Shown here one piece after another: positions 35,474-46,000 of a DNA stretch of 64,000 nucleotides. Origin of the DNA: Sphingomonas bisphenolicum (lineage in GTDB: Bacteria; Pseudomonadota; Alphaproteobacteria; Sphingomonadales; Sphingomonadaceae); NCBI RefSeq assembly GCF_024349785.1, contig NZ_AP018817.1, forward strand, positions 2,511,501 through 2,575,500. The letters are read 5' to 3'. The position numbers and the translations under genes were made by a program. Under the pieces are notes generated by a model, which worked only from the letters and a program-made list of their open reading frames with translations, did not search any database and was not told the DNA's origin. Position 1 is the stretch's first letter, and each line of letters starts with the position of its first letter.

Positions 35474-36679
35474 TTATCTGCGGAAGATGCCGACCAGTTC
35501 GACATGGGTCGTCCAGCGGAACTGGCCCACCGGCTTGACACTGTCGAGCCGATAGCCGGCCGCCGTCAGATGCGCCGCATCGCGCGCGAAGCTTGCCGGA
35601 TTGCAGGACACATAGGCGACGACCGGCACGGCCGACGCCGCCAGTTGCAACACCTGCTCGCGCGCGCCCGCTCGCGGCGGATCCAGGATCACTGCGGCAA
35701 AGCGGTTCAACTCTTCGGGGGTCAGCGGCCGCCGGAACAGGTCGCGATGATCTGCCGCCAACCGTCGTTGCGCCCGCCCGGCCGCGAGCTTGAGCGAAAG
35801 GATCGCATCCCGCGCGCCCTCGCCGGCATAAACCGGACGCCCGTCGCCCAGCGCCAGCGCAAAGGTGCCAAGGCCGGCGAACAGATCGGCGATCGCCCCC
35901 GTCTCCGGCAGCGCATCGCGCACCGCGCCGACCAGCGCCGCCTCGCCATCGGGCGTCGCCTGCAGGAAGGCGAAGGGCGGAAAACCCACCGGCACGCCGC
36001 CGAAGCTGATCGTCGCCGCCTCCGGCTCCCAGCGCGTTTGCGCGCCATCGCCCTCATCGATGGTCAGCCGCGCCAGCCCGTGCGCCCGCGCAAAGTCGCC
36101 CAGCGCCTCGTCCGCCGCCAGCCCCTCGACCTTTACCCCCTCCAGCAGCAGATCGACGCCCTGGTCGACCAGCGACATCTTCACATGCGCAGCCCGTTTA
36201 TCGGGCAGGATCGTCGCCAGCAGCCCCCGCAGCGGCGCCACCAGAGCGAACAGCCGCGGATCGAGCACCGCACACATCTCCAGGTCGATCAGCCGGTGAC
36301 TGCCCCCCTCGGCAAAGCCGATGGTCACGCGCTTGCCCGCCCGCGCGGCCCGCAACGCCGCGCGCCGCCGCGTCATCGGCGGGGAGATATGGGGCGGCAG
36401 TACGGTAACAGGCACCACGCCCTGCCCCGCCAACGCGCCGGTCACCCGCGCCGTCACGAAATCTGCATAGCTTACCTCGTCCAGTTGCTGGATCTGGCAC
36501 CCGCCACAAGCCGGGAAATGAGTGCAGGCCGGATCGACATGATGCGGTCCGGCGATGACGAACCCACCGGGGCCGATCCGGTCGCCCGGTGCGGTCAGCG
36601 GGAAATGGCGGCCGTCGGCCGTGATGCCATCGCCCTTGGCGGCGATGCGGATGATGATGTCTAGATCGGTATCTGTCAC
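35474..36679 (-). CDS. TrmA/RlmD-family RNA (uracil-5)-methyltransferase
   Basis: The 401-residue SAM enzyme likely methylates a uracil in tRNA or 23S rRNA. A short N-terminal TRAM-like stretch is followed by iron-sulfur cysteines CTHFPACGGCQ, the SAM loop DLFAGLGTFALAL, the LDPPRAGAR catalytic motif and the nucleophile cysteine in YVSCNPASFARD. Which RNA position is modified cannot be told by eye. The ATG at 36679 overlaps the nnrD stop, making it the last gene of the coupled run that begins at ETF-QO. Confidence 0.9.
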   Translation of the reverse strand: MTDTDLDIIIRIAAKGDGITADGRHFPLTAPGDRIGPGGFVIAGPHHVDPACTHFPACGGCQIQQLDEVSYADFVTARVTGALAGQGVVPVTVLPPHISPPMTRRRAALRAARAGKRVTIGFAEGGSHRLIDLEMCAVLDPRLFALVAPLRGLLATILPDKRAAHVKMSLVDQGVDLLLEGVKVEGLAADEALGDFARAHGLARLTIDEGDGAQTRWEPEAATISFGGVPVGFPPFAFLQATPDGEAALVGAVRDALPETGAIADLFAGLGTFALALGDGRPVYAGEGARDAILSLKLAAGRAQRRLAADHRDLFRRPLTPEELNRFAAVILDPPRAGAREQVLQLAASAVPVVAYVSCNPASFARDAAHLTAAGYRLDSVKPVGQFRWTTHVELVGIFRR

Positions 36680-38067
36680 AATCGCGCGGCGATAGCCGCT
36701 GGCAGCGCGCCAAGCAAATCATCCGCGACAAAGGCCGGCCCGGCCCGCCGCGCCGCCTCGCCATGCAACCACACCGCCTCGCACGCCGCGCGAATGGGAT
36801 CGCCCGTCGCCGCCAGCCGCCCGGCGCACAGCCCCGCCAGCACATCGCCGGTCCCCGCTGTCGACAGCCAGGTCGAAGCGCCCGTCGCTACCGCTGCTCG
36901 CCCGTCCGGCGCGGCGACCACGCTGTCCGCGCCTTTATACACCACGACCGCATCCGATTGTCGTGCCGCGACCAGCGCCCGATCGATCTTGCTGCCGGGC
37001 AAGTCCCCGAACAGCCGCCGGAACTCGCCCTCATGCGGCGTCAGGATCGCGCCCGCAGGAATGGCGCGCGCGCCCTCTCCGCCCAGCAAGGTCAGCGCAT
37101 CGGCGTCCAGCACCAGAGCATGACCAGCGTCCATCGCCGCCGCCAGCCGCGCCCGGCCATCGGCGTCCCGCCCCAGTCCCGGCCCGACCAGCACGACGTC
37201 GATCCGTTCGTCCGCCAGCGCCTCGCCGATCCCCTCGGGCGCTTCGATCCGCAGATTGACGACGGCGTGCGGGCCGACGATCGGTCGATCGACAGCAAAG
37301 CGCCGCACCGACCCCGCCCCGGAATGGGCCGCCGCGATGCTGGCCAGCAGGCTAGCACCCGGCATCGCGCCACCGACCACCGCCACCAGGCCGCGCGTAT
37401 ATTTATGCGCGTCGGCCGCCGGCGCCGAAAGAATGGGCGCGCCCAACCGATGCACTGCGCTCGACACCGTTATGCCTATATCCGCCAGCACCAATCGCCC
37501 GCTATGCCCCGCCGCCGGTTGCAACATATGCGCAGGTTTGCAGGCGCCCAACGCGATGCAGGTGCCGAAACGTGGCACGGCGGACAGGATCGCGCCGCTA
37601 TCGGTCTCGACCCCGCTCGGCAGGTCGATGGCGTGGCTGACCGCCGCCGTGCCGACCAGCGCACAGAGCCGCGCCGCCACGGCATCGTCCAGCCCGCGCG
37701 TCAGCCCGGTGCCGAACAGCGCATCGACCAGTTGCGTCGCCGGCGCGGCGGTCATCATATCCTCGACCGGTCCGCCCCATGCCGCCCGCGCACGCTGACC
37801 CGACACGGTGCGGCTTTCGCCCAGGGCCGCTACCCGCACCGGCGCACCTCGGTCGCGCAATATCCGAGCGATGACATAGCCGTCGCCGCCATTATTGCCC
37901 GGCCCGCACAATATCAGCGCATCGCGCCGATGCCCAACCCGCCAGATGATCTCCGCCGCCGCCGCGCCCGCCGTCTCCATCAATCCATAGTCGTCGATGC
38001 CCGCGTCGAAAGCCGCCTGCTCCGCCGCGCGCATCTGCGCGGCCGTCAGGATCGGCCCGCCGGTCAT
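36676..38067 (-). CDS. nnrD: Bifunctional NAD(P)H-hydrate repair enzyme (epimerase plus ADP-dependent dehydratase)
   Basis: This 463-residue fusion repairs damaged NAD(P)H hydrates. The N-terminal epimerase half (about 1-205) has CGPGNNGGDGYVIAR and DALFGTGLTRG, and the C-terminal ribokinase-like dehydratase half has VVGGAMPGASLLASIAA, LTPHEGEFRRLFG and the phosphate loop TAGTGDVLAG. Both active-site regions look intact. Its start overlaps the lipoprotein stop, and its stop overlaps the RNA methyltransferase start. Confidence 0.95.
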   Translation of the reverse strand: MTGGPILTAAQMRAAEQAAFDAGIDDYGLMETAGAAAAEIIWRVGHRRDALILCGPGNNGGDGYVIARILRDRGAPVRVAALGESRTVSGQRARAAWGGPVEDMMTAAPATQLVDALFGTGLTRGLDDAVAARLCALVGTAAVSHAIDLPSGVETDSGAILSAVPRFGTCIALGACKPAHMLQPAAGHSGRLVLADIGITVSSAVHRLGAPILSAPAADAHKYTRGLVAVVGGAMPGASLLASIAAAHSGAGSVRRFAVDRPIVGPHAVVNLRIEAPEGIGEALADERIDVVLVGPGLGRDADGRARLAAAMDAGHALVLDADALTLLGGEGARAIPAGAILTPHEGEFRRLFGDLPGSKIDRALVAARQSDAVVVYKGADSVVAAPDGRAAVATGASTWLSTAGTGDVLAGLCAGRLAATGDPIRAACEAVWLHGEAARRAGPAFVADDLLGALPAAIAARL

Positions 38068-38441
38068 CGCCCGGAACCGGCGATCCGCGCCGGCAGCCGA
38101 TAGCGATCGTCGCCCGTGACGACTTCTATCCGCTTGTCGTCCAATATGCTCAGCGTCGCCGCCTCCGCGCCATCGGCCGCCTCCAGCCCGCGCCCGTCCG
38201 CCAGCACGCGAAAGCGCCGGAAACCACCATCAGGATGCCGGAGCGTCAACATGGCGCCGACGCGCTCGACCAGGCAATCGCGCGCCCACGCGTCCGACCC
38301 CGCCAGCGCGCAATCCGCCTTGCCGTCATCGACCGGAGCCGCATCCGCCACAGCACCGGACTGGTTCCCGGAAGAGGGCGCCTCCCGACCGCAGCCCGCC
38401 AGCAGCACCAGCACCGCCAATGCTATGCCGCCCCATATCAT
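38064..38441 (-). CDS. Small predicted lipoprotein of unknown function
   Basis: The 125-residue product begins MIWGGIALAVLVLLAGCGRE, a lipoprotein signal with lipobox LAGC and acylated C17. The mature part is short, acidic and unrecognised, with two further cysteines (CALAG and CLVER) that could pair. Glycine after the cysteine suggests outer-membrane sorting. The ATG at 38441 overlaps the amidohydrolase TGA (ATGA) and has AGGAG nine bases ahead, so it is preferred over the ATG at 38459. Confidence 0.82.
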   Translation of the reverse strand: MIWGGIALAVLVLLAGCGREAPSSGNQSGAVADAAPVDDGKADCALAGSDAWARDCLVERVGAMLTLRHPDGGFRRFRVLADGRGLEAADGAEAATLSILDDKRIEVVTGDDRYRLPARIAGSGR

Positions 38442-39154
38442 GCCAATCGGCTCCTGCATGCCAGCACCGCCGGTCCCAATATCGACGCGAAGCGCGCTTG
38501 CCCCTCGGCATCACCGACCAGATCCTGCCGCATCTCCACGGCCAGATAGGGGATGCCATTGGATTCGGCATGGCGGTTCATCGTCGCATTGAGCAATGTA
38601 CCGGCATAGGGCAACTGGTCGCCGACCTTCAGCCCCGCCGCCTCCAGCAAGGGAATCGCGATCCGCCCGGCGCGATCGTCCTGATTGTAGAGCACACCGA
38701 TATCCCATGGCCGCTGCTGCCCCGGATCGCTCGCCAGCAGGGGCGTAAAACTATGAACCGACAGGATGAAGGGCGACCCCATGCCCTCCAGCAGCGTCGC
38801 GACCCGATGATGATAGGGATGGTGAAAGCGCATCATCCGGTCGGCCAGATCCGCATCGCGGTTGCCGGGGATCGCATGGCCATCGCTCATCACCGGCAGC
38901 AGGCCCGGCGCGTCCTCCTCGCGGTTGAGGTCGATCACCAGCCGCGACACGCCGCCCAATATCGCGGTGCAGCCCAACTGCCCGGCCAGCAACCGGCTGA
39001 CTTCCGCCACGCCGATGTCGATCGCGATATGTTCGCGTAGCAACGCCGGGTCGATACCCAGTTCGATATCGTCCGGCACATGGGCTGACGCATGATCGCC
39101 CACGATCAGCAGATCCAGTCCGCCGCCGTCAATCTGATTATAGGCTTCGCTCAT
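38438..39154 (-). CDS. N-formylglutamate amidohydrolase family protein
   Basis: The 238-residue protein belongs to the HutG-like zinc amidohydrolases. Family landmarks are DLLIVGDHASAHVPDD, the DLNREED acidic box, ILSVHSFTP with a probable metal histidine, and YLAVEMRQDL. Classical HutG hydrolyses N-formylglutamate in histidine breakdown, but no hut gene is nearby, so the natural substrate here is uncertain. Start 39154 overlaps the ispE stop (ATGA). Confidence 0.9.
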   Translation of the reverse strand: MSEAYNQIDGGGLDLLIVGDHASAHVPDDIELGIDPALLREHIAIDIGVAEVSRLLAGQLGCTAILGGVSRLVIDLNREEDAPGLLPVMSDGHAIPGNRDADLADRMMRFHHPYHHRVATLLEGMGSPFILSVHSFTPLLASDPGQQRPWDIGVLYNQDDRAGRIAIPLLEAAGLKVGDQLPYAGTLLNATMNRHAESNGIPYLAVEMRQDLVGDAEGQARFASILGPAVLACRSRLA

Positions 39155-40029
39155 GCGCTCCTGATCCGCGTTTCCATCACCCACCAACCGGGATTGGCTT
39201 GCCGCACCGCCTGCGCCGCCGCCGCCAGAGCGCGATCGCTACGAAACAGCGCAAAGCAGGTCGCGCCCGATCCCGACATCCGCGCCAGCAGTAGATCCTC
39301 CTGCACCGCCAACATCGCCAGCACATCGCCAATGACCGGCGCGATCGCCAGCGCCGGCGCTTCCAGATCGTTGCGCGCCCCGTCGCGCAGCGCCTCCAGG
39401 CTGGACCCGTCGAGCGGACCACGATCCACCCGGTCCCAACCGGCGAATATCTGCGCCGTCGACACGCCGACGCCGGGATTGACCAGCAGCATCGGACATC
39501 CCTCCAGCCCGTCCACGGCATGGCGCGCCAGCCTTTCGCCGCGCCCCCCGACCATCTGCGTCACGCTGGCGACACAGGCCGGCACGTCCGATCCCAGGTC
39601 CAGCGCCAGCCCCGCCAGCTCCCCGGCCTCGATCCGCACATCCCACAATTGCGCCAGCAACCGCAGCGTGGCCGCCGCATCCGCCGACCCGCCGCCGATA
39701 CCGGACGCCACCGGCAGATATTTGGTCAGCCGTATCGCCGCGCCGCGCTGCTCGCCCAGATAGGCCTGCAACGCCCGCGCCGCCCGCACCACCAGATTGT
39801 CCGCATCCGCGCCCAGCGCCGCCCCGAATGGCCCGTCGATCGCCAGGTCGATCGCGCCATCGTCGGTCGCCTGTCCCTGCAACCGGTCGCCATGCTCCGC
39901 GAAGACGAACAGGCTCTCCAGAGCATGATAGCCATCGTCGCGCCGCGCCCGTACATGCAGCGCGACATTGACCTTGGCATAGGCGATCTCGGTGACGGGC
40001 GCATCGACCAGCCCGATCTGCGCGTCCAT
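39151..40029 (-). CDS. ispE: 4-(cytidine 5'-diphospho)-2-C-methyl-D-erythritol kinase
   Basis: This 292-residue GHMP kinase phosphorylates CDP-methylerythritol in the MEP isoprenoid pathway. Motifs are AYAKVNVALHV near the N-terminus, the ATP loop PVASGIGGGSADAAATL, and MSGSGATCFALF near the C-terminus. Start 40029 (MDAQIGLVD) leaves a seven-base gap after the TPR gene; the ATG at 40050 would overlap it by 14 bases and is the alternative. Confidence 0.94.
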   Translation of the reverse strand: MDAQIGLVDAPVTEIAYAKVNVALHVRARRDDGYHALESLFVFAEHGDRLQGQATDDGAIDLAIDGPFGAALGADADNLVVRAARALQAYLGEQRGAAIRLTKYLPVASGIGGGSADAAATLRLLAQLWDVRIEAGELAGLALDLGSDVPACVASVTQMVGGRGERLARHAVDGLEGCPMLLVNPGVGVSTAQIFAGWDRVDRGPLDGSSLEALRDGARNDLEAPALAIAPVIGDVLAMLAVQEDLLLARMSGSGATCFALFRSDRALAAAAQAVRQANPGWWVMETRIRSA

Positions 40030-40036
40030 TTTCCCG

Positions 40037-41683
40037 TCAGGGTGCGGCATATTCGGGCCTCATCCCCATCTTGCGCTTCGCCGCCAGCCGCGTGGCGACG
40101 TCGCCCTCGGCAAAGACCGACGCGGCCGCCCAGGCGTAACGCGCCTCATACCGCCGCCCCGCAACCCACAGAGCATCACCCAGATGTTCGTTGATCGTGC
40201 TGTCGGTCGGCGCCGCCGCCGCCGCGCGCTCCAATACCGGCACCGCCGCGTCGACATTGCCGGTCACGAACTGCGCCCAGCCCAGCGAGTCGGTGATCGA
40301 CGCATCCTGCGGCTTGAGCGCGCTCGCCTTTTTGAGCAATTCCAGCGCCGCCTCGACATTCTGCCGCCGCTCGATTTGCGCATAGCCCAGATAGTTGAGG
40401 ATCACCGGCTCATTGGGCGCGATCTTCGCCGCACGTTCCAGCACCGCACGCGCCTCGTCCCATCTTTTGCCCTGTTCCAGCGCGCTGCCCTCGAACAGCA
40501 GCAGCGTCCAGGGCAACTGGTCGCCTTCATAGCCGGCCTGTGCCGCCCGGAACGCCGTCGCCGCACCGTCGAAATCCTGCTTCTGCGCCAATAAACGCCC
40601 CAACCGCACCTGCCGCTCCGCCTCCGCGCCCGGCTCCGCCGCCTGCACGCGGGCCAGCGCCAGCGCGCCATCCATGTCGCCAGCCGCCGCCAGCGCGTCG
40701 ATCAGTTCGGCCTGCGCGAGGGCGCCATACCAGCCATTGGCCGGCACCATCCCCGCTTCGGCGACGCCGCCCGCCGCATGGCCCTGCGCCGTCAGCAACC
40801 GGGCCGACACGATGTGGATTTCCGGACCGTCGGGATCGGCGAAGGTCGCGATCCGCGCCAGCCGCAACCCCAGCGCCGAACCGCTGGAATCGGACGACAC
40901 GTCGACCGCCAGCCGCGCCAGCAAGCGCGCAAAGCCCTGCGCCGGCGTCGTCGCCGCGCCCGCCGCCTTCAACCCCTTGCCCTTTTCGATGTCGGCGCGC
41001 GCCCGCGCGAAGCTGGCGCTGCCGACCGGCAACAGGGTCAAGGCCTCCGCCTTCGCGCGCCGCGCCGCGAATTGCCCGGCAAAGGCGAGCCGCAACGCCG
41101 CGCCATCGCCACTGCGCACGGCCAGCGCCCGCCGCGTCGCTGGCGCCGCCGTCGCCAGATCGCCGCGCGCCAGCGCCTGCAACGCCATATGCTCGTCGGC
41201 ATAGCGCAAACCCAGCGCCGCGAACCGATCCTTGCCGTCGATCACCGGCGGCGCATATTGCCCCTCGCCCAGCGATATCCAGCTACGGACGATGGGCGTG
41301 AGGAAAGCGAAATTGCCTTCCTCCAGCATCCGGTCGGTCAATGCGCGCGCGCTGGCCCAATCCTTGGCCGTCAGCGCTTCACCGATCAGCAGCAGCGTGC
41401 CGTCGCGCGGCAGCGCCCCCGCCCGGTCCAGCAACGCGGCCGACTGCCGCGCCAGCAACCGGTCCCCGCTCTCCAGCGCCTGCACATAGGATCGCCGGGC
41501 GATCTCGATCCGCGCCGGGTCTTGTTTCAGCGCCTCGCGATAGCTGGCGACCGCCAGCCCCAGCGCGCCGTCCCCGTCCGCCATTCGCGCCCTCGCATAG
41601 GCATGGAGCGCGCCATTTCCCACCATGGCGGGATCGACCGACGCCCCCGCCATGGTCGGAACCATCGCCGGGGTCGTCAGCAT
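40037..41683 (-). CDS. Tetratricopeptide-repeat protein, probably exported
   Basis: The roughly 548-residue product is mostly helical repeats, with recognisable TPR units in the C-terminal half (APNEPVILNYLGYAQIERR, PQDASITDSLGWAQFVTG, APTDSTINEHLGDALWVAG). A hydrophobic N-terminus ending TMAGA looks like a signal peptide, so it likely acts in the periplasm. The start is unclear: the ATG at 41683 or the TTG at 41689 both leave out the basic KR that would complete the signal, and no start codon precedes it outside ETF-QO. It begins right after the ETF-QO stop. The partner is unknown. Confidence 0.85.
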   Translation of the reverse strand: MLTTPAMVPTMAGASVDPAMVGNGALHAYARARMADGDGALGLAVASYREALKQDPARIEIARRSYVQALESGDRLLARQSAALLDRAGALPRDGTLLLIGEALTAKDWASARALTDRMLEEGNFAFLTPIVRSWISLGEGQYAPPVIDGKDRFAALGLRYADEHMALQALARGDLATAAPATRRALAVRSGDGAALRLAFAGQFAARRAKAEALTLLPVGSASFARARADIEKGKGLKAAGAATTPAQGFARLLARLAVDVSSDSSGSALGLRLARIATFADPDGPEIHIVSARLLTAQGHAAGGVAEAGMVPANGWYGALAQAELIDALAAAGDMDGALALARVQAAEPGAEAERQVRLGRLLAQKQDFDGAATAFRAAQAGYEGDQLPWTLLLFEGSALEQGKRWDEARAVLERAAKIAPNEPVILNYLGYAQIERRQNVEAALELLKKASALKPQDASITDSLGWAQFVTGNVDAAVPVLERAAAAAPTDSTINEHLGDALWVAGRRYEARYAWAAASVFAEGDVATRLAAKRKMGMRPEYAAP

Positions 41684-41702
41684 CAGCAACAGGGTCAGGC
41701 GC

Positions 41703-43355
41703 TTACATGTTCGGATAATTCGGTCCTCCGCCGCCTTCGGGTACGACCCAGTTGATATTCTGGGTCGGGTCCTTGATGTCGCACGTCTTGCAGTGGACGC
41801 AATTCTGCGCGTTGATCTGGAACCGGGGATTGCCCTCTTCCTGACCGACCACTTCATAGACACCCGCCGGACAGTAACGCTGCGCCGGCTCGTCATAAAG
41901 GGGAAGATTGTAGCTGATCGGGATCGCCGGATCCTTGAGCTGCAAATGAACCGGCTGGTCCTCCTCATGATTGGTGTTGGACAGGAACACCGACGACAGG
42001 CGGTCGAAACTCACCACGCCATCGGGCTTGGGATAGGCGATCTTCGCGCAGGCGTCCTTGGGCCAGATCTTCTCATTGTCGGCCTTGTGCTTCATCGTGA
42101 AGGGCAGGCCGATCTTGAGCGTGCGCATCCACATGTCGATGCCTGCCAGCAGCGTGCCGATCGTCCCACCGAACTTCGACAGCAAAGGCTCGGCATTCTT
42201 CACCAGCTTCAATTCGTCCGCGATCCAGCTCGACCGCAGGCGCAATTCATAATCGTCCAGAACGTCGCGGGCGCGCTCGTTCTGAATCGCCTCGAACGCC
42301 GCCTCGGCCGCCAGCATGCCGGACTTCATCGCCGTATGCGTGCCCTTGATCCGCGGCACATTCACGAAGCCCGCCGAACAGCCGATCAGCGCGCCGCCGG
42401 GGAAGGCCAGCTTGGGGATCGACTGCCAGCCACCCTCGTTGATCGCGCGCGCGCCATAGGAGACGCGACGCCCGCCCTCCAGATATTTGCGAATTTCAGG
42501 ATGCTGCTTCCAGCGCTGGAACTCTTCGAACGGATAGAGATGCGGGTTGCGATAGCCCAGTCCCACGACGAAGCCCAACGCCACCTGTCCATTGGCCTGA
42601 TGGTAGAGAAATCCCCCGCCATAGGCATCGGTCAGCGGCCAGCCCTGCGAATGGATCACCAGCCCCGGCCGATACATAGCGGGATCGATGTCCCACAATT
42701 CCTTCATGCCCAGGCCATAGACCTGCGGCTCGCTGTCGGCGTCGAGGGCGAACTGGCGCTTCAATATCTTGGTCAGGTGGCCGCGCGCGCCTTCGGCGAA
42801 GAAGGTATATTTGGCGTGCAGTTCCAGGCCGGGCTGATAGTCGCCCTTCCGGTTGCCTTCGCGGTCGATGCCCATGTCGCCGGTGGCGACGCCCTTCACG
42901 CTGCCATCCTCATTATAGAGGATTTCGGCCGCCGCGAAGCCGGGAAAGATTTCCACGCCCAGCCCCTCGGCCTGCTCGCCCAGCCAGCGGCACAGATTGC
43001 CCAGCGATCCGGTATAGGTGCCCTTATTATGCATCCACCCCGGCGTCATCATGTGCGGCATGGCGATCTTGCCGGTTTTGGTCAGGAACCAGTGCTGGTT
43101 GTCCGTCACCGGCACATCGGCCAGCGAACAGCCCATCTCGCGCCAGTCAGGCAGCAATTCGTCGAGCGCCTTGGGATCGATCACCGCCCCGGACAGGATA
43201 TGGGCGCCGATTTCCGACCCCTTTTCCAGAACGCAGACCGCGAGTTCCTGGCCCGCATCATTCGCCAATTGCTTCAATCGGATGGCCGCCGACAGACCGG
43301 CCGGCCCACCGCCGACGATCACGATGTCATAGGGCATCGATTCCCGTTCGCTCAT
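41703..43355 (-). CDS. Electron transfer flavoprotein-ubiquinone oxidoreductase
   Basis: The 550-residue FAD and [4Fe-4S] enzyme passes electrons from ETF, reduced by acyl-CoA dehydrogenases, to ubiquinone at the inner membrane. The N-terminus has [18 protein letters not shown], and the C-terminal cluster cysteines are in CPAGVYEV and [13 protein letters not shown]. It links fatty-acid and branched amino acid oxidation, which also yields the propionyl-CoA handled at 1-6841, to respiration. It is the first gene of the minus-strand run; the ATG at 43355 could be replaced by the one at MPYDIVIV. Confidence 0.97.
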   Translation of the reverse strand: MSERESMPYDIVIVGGGPAGLSAAIRLKQLANDAGQELAVCVLEKGSEIGAHILSGAVIDPKALDELLPDWREMGCSLADVPVTDNQHWFLTKTGKIAMPHMMTPGWMHNKGTYTGSLGNLCRWLGEQAEGLGVEIFPGFAAAEILYNEDGSVKGVATGDMGIDREGNRKGDYQPGLELHAKYTFFAEGARGHLTKILKRQFALDADSEPQVYGLGMKELWDIDPAMYRPGLVIHSQGWPLTDAYGGGFLYHQANGQVALGFVVGLGYRNPHLYPFEEFQRWKQHPEIRKYLEGGRRVSYGARAINEGGWQSIPKLAFPGGALIGCSAGFVNVPRIKGTHTAMKSGMLAAEAAFEAIQNERARDVLDDYELRLRSSWIADELKLVKNAEPLLSKFGGTIGTLLAGIDMWMRTLKIGLPFTMKHKADNEKIWPKDACAKIAYPKPDGVVSFDRLSSVFLSNTNHEEDQPVHLQLKDPAIPISYNLPLYDEPAQRYCPAGVYEVVGQEEGNPRFQINAQNCVHCKTCDIKDPTQNINWVVPEGGGGPNYPNM

Positions 43356-43487
43356 TCATCCCTCCATTGGGGCGATCGGCGGGCTGCACCCCGTCCTCTC
43401 CAATCGCCGCATTAGTCCAACACTTTACCATCGAAGGCGATGAAGCACCTTGACCCCCTCGTCAACCTCTGGCCCTAACTGTTCGTG

Positions 43488-44213
43488 ATGCGGGGATTAT
43501 TGCAGGATGATGCGGCGACCGCCGACGCCTATCTGGCGTGGTGGCAGCTCGCAGGCGTTGACAGCGCCATAGGCGAATCGCCAGTGAACTGGCTGCGCCC
43601 CGTCGCTGCGCGCCCATCCGGCATGGCGGCCGCCGCGATCGCAGCGCCCGTCAAGGAGAAGCCGCGAACGCTCGAATCGTTCCTTGACTGGCTCGCCAAT
43701 GATCCGTCCCAGCCCGAACGGCGCTGGGCCGGCACACGGATCGTGCCGGTGGGCAAAACGCCGGCAGCGCTGATGGTCGTCACCGACCTGCCCGATCCTG
43801 CCGATATCTCCGAAGGCCGATTGCTCGCCGATCGCGCCGGCCAGTTGTTCGATGCGATGCTGCGGGCGATCGGCCTCGATCGCGACGCCATCCATCTCGC
43901 CTCGCTCTTCACCGCCCGCCCGCCCGGCGGCATGGTGGAGGCGTCCGATCTTGCCCTCGCAGCCGATCGGATGCGCACCCATGTCGCGCTGGCCCTTCCG
44001 CGCCGGCTGCTGCTGCTGGGCGACCGGACGATCCGTGCGCTGATGCCGACGGACGGTGCCGCATCGCCCGATAGTTTACGCCAATTTAATCATGATGGCG
44101 GCATTGTGCCCGCCGTCGCCACATTTCACCCCCGGTTGCTGCTGACCCAGCCGACAGCCAAGGCGGAATGCTGGCGCGCCCTGCAAAGCCTGATCGAGGA
44201 AGCCCGTCCGTGA
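43488..44213 (+). CDS. Uracil-DNA glycosylase superfamily protein with degenerate active site
   Basis: The 241-residue protein keeps the fold text of family 4/5 uracil-DNA glycosylases (LLADRAGQLFDAMLRAIGL, HLASLFTARPPGG, LLLLGDRTIRALM, TFHPRLLL). However, the catalytic GEAPG-type loop is replaced by TDLPDPAD, and the four iron-sulfur cysteines of family 4 are missing (only one cysteine in all). It may be inactive on uracil or have another base-recognition role. The ATG at 43488 is used. Its TGA overlaps the GTG of slt, so the two are coupled. Confidence 0.82.
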   Translation: MRGLLQDDAATADAYLAWWQLAGVDSAIGESPVNWLRPVAARPSGMAAAAIAAPVKEKPRTLESFLDWLANDPSQPERRWAGTRIVPVGKTPAALMVVTDLPDPADISEGRLLADRAGQLFDAMLRAIGLDRDAIHLASLFTARPPGGMVEASDLALAADRMRTHVALALPRRLLLLGDRTIRALMPTDGAASPDSLRQFNHDGGIVPAVATFHPRLLLTQPTAKAECWRALQSLIEEARP

Positions 44214-46000
44214 TTCGCGCCGCGACCCAAATTTCCCGTTTCGCCCTGATTGCCATGGGCCTGGCCCCCGCGCTTCCCGCCAGCGCCGAAACCGCCCCGG
44301 TCCTGCCGACCCTCTCGACCGAATCTTCGCCGCTGCAACTGAGCGATGGGGACAAGGCCCGCTACCGCGCCTTGTTCGCCGCGATCCAGGCGCAGCAATG
44401 GACCGACGCCAAGGCGATGGTCGCCGCGCTCGATCCGCAGGACGCCGTCCGTCCGCTGGCGCTGTCCGAAATCTATCTGGCGAAGGGATCGCCGCGGGTC
44501 GAATTGTTCGACCTGCTCGACCTCATCAACAAGGCCGCCTGGCTGCCCAAGGCGGACCAACTATCCCGCCTGGCGCAGAAGCGCGGCGCGACTATCCTGC
44601 CGACCCTGCCCCAGATTCAAAAAATGGTCTGGCTCGGCGCAGCCCCGCGCCGCCAATATGTCGCCGCGACCAAGACCGATACGCTGGCACAGGCGCTCGC
44701 CGGCCAAATCCAGACCCATGTGAAGAATGACGACCCGATCGGCGCGGAAGGCCTGCTGGCCACCGGCGAAGCGGGCCTGACGTCCGAAGGGCTGACCGAG
44801 GTGCGCCAGCGCGTCGCCTGGGCCTATTATATCGAAAATGACGATGGCAACGCCCGCCGCATGGCCGCGCGCGCGCTCGAAACCCGAACCGGCGGCGACT
44901 GGACGGTGCAGGCGCACTGGACCACTGGCCTTGCGTCGTGGCGCCAGAATGACTGCCGCACCGCCGCACCGGCCTTCGCCAATGTGGCCGCACTGGCGGG
45001 CGACGCCGACATGCGCGCCGCCGGCGCCTATTGGGCCTCGCGCGCCTATATGGTCTGCGGCGAAGCGGAGAAGGTCGCCGCCTATCTCAGGCAGGCGGCC
45101 CGTTCGGACGAAACCTTCTACGGCCTGCTCGCCCGCGAATCGCTCGGCCTGCCGCTCGGCGCCGCGCCGGTCGGCAGCCGCTTCGGCGCGCTCGAATGGC
45201 AGAAGCTCCGGGCCAGCCCCAATGCCCGCGCCGCGATCGCCCTGTCCGCGATCGGCGACAACGGCCGCGCCGACGAACTGATCCGCTATCAGGCCAAGAT
45301 CGGCGGCAGCGACCAATATGACGCGCTGCTGCGCCTTGCCAGCGCCCTGAACCTGCCCGCGACCCAGCTCTGGCTCGCCCATAACGGCCCGGCGGGCAAG
45401 CAGCCCGACAGCTTCGCCCGCTTCCCCGCGCCCGACTGGCGCCCCGATGGCGGCTGGCGCGTCGATCCCTCGCTCATTTACGCCCACACGCTCCAGGAAT
45501 CGGGCTTCCGCTCGGACGTCGTCAGCAGCGCGGGCGCACGCGGCCTGATGCAGGTCCGTCCCGGCACCGCCGGCGATGTGGGCCTCACCAACGCATCGCA
45601 ACTCTTCGTGCCGTCCACCAACATGGAATATGGCCAGCGCTATCTGGAATCGCTGCGCGACATGAGCGCGACCGGCGGCCTGCTGCCCAAGGTGATGGCC
45701 GCCTATAATGCCGGCCCGCAGCCGGTCGATCGCTGGAACACGCAGGTCCATGACAAGGGCGATCCGCTGCTGTTCATGGAATCGCTGCCCTATTATGAAA
45801 CCCGCGCCTATGTGAACATCGTCATGCGCAACTACTGGATGTACCAGATCCAGGCGAAGGGCAGCGCCGATTGCCTGACCGGCATGGCGCAGGGCATGTG
45901 GCCGACCTTCCCCAATGCCAAGGGCGTGAAGCTGGTACGGCTCAGCAAGGCCGACGGCCGCGCCCAGCCTTCCGCCGCCATGGGTGGCGGTTCCGACTGA
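44210..46000 (+). CDS. slt: Soluble lytic murein transglycosylase
   Basis: The 596-residue periplasmic enzyme cleaves peptidoglycan glycan strands. A signal peptide ([20 protein letters not shown]...SAETA) precedes a long helical superhelix domain and the C-terminal SLT domain, with the catalytic glutamate in [12 protein letters not shown], then [17 protein letters not shown] and [13 protein letters not shown]. The start is the GTG at 44210 overlapping the upstream stop (GTGA); its own stop overlaps moaB (TGATG). Confidence 0.93.
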   Translation: MIRAATQISRFALIAMGLAPALPASAETAPVLPTLSTESSPLQLSDGDKARYRALFAAIQAQQWTDAKAMVAALDPQDAVRPLALSEIYLAKGSPRVELFDLLDLINKAAWLPKADQLSRLAQKRGATILPTLPQIQKMVWLGAAPRRQYVAATKTDTLAQALAGQIQTHVKNDDPIGAEGLLATGEAGLTSEGLTEVRQRVAWAYYIENDDGNARRMAARALETRTGGDWTVQAHWTTGLASWRQNDCRTAAPAFANVAALAGDADMRAAGAYWASRAYMVCGEAEKVAAYLRQAARSDETFYGLLARESLGLPLGAAPVGSRFGALEWQKLRASPNARAAIALSAIGDNGRADELIRYQAKIGGSDQYDALLRLASALNLPATQLWLAHNGPAGKQPDSFARFPAPDWRPDGGWRVDPSLIYAHTLQESGFRSDVVSSAGARGLMQVRPGTAGDVGLTNASQLFVPSTNMEYGQRYLESLRDMSATGGLLPKVMAAYNAGPQPVDRWNTQVHDKGDPLLFMESLPYYETRAYVNIVMRNYWMYQIQAKGSADCLTGMAQGMWPTFPNAKGVKLVRLSKADGRAQPSAAMGGGSD

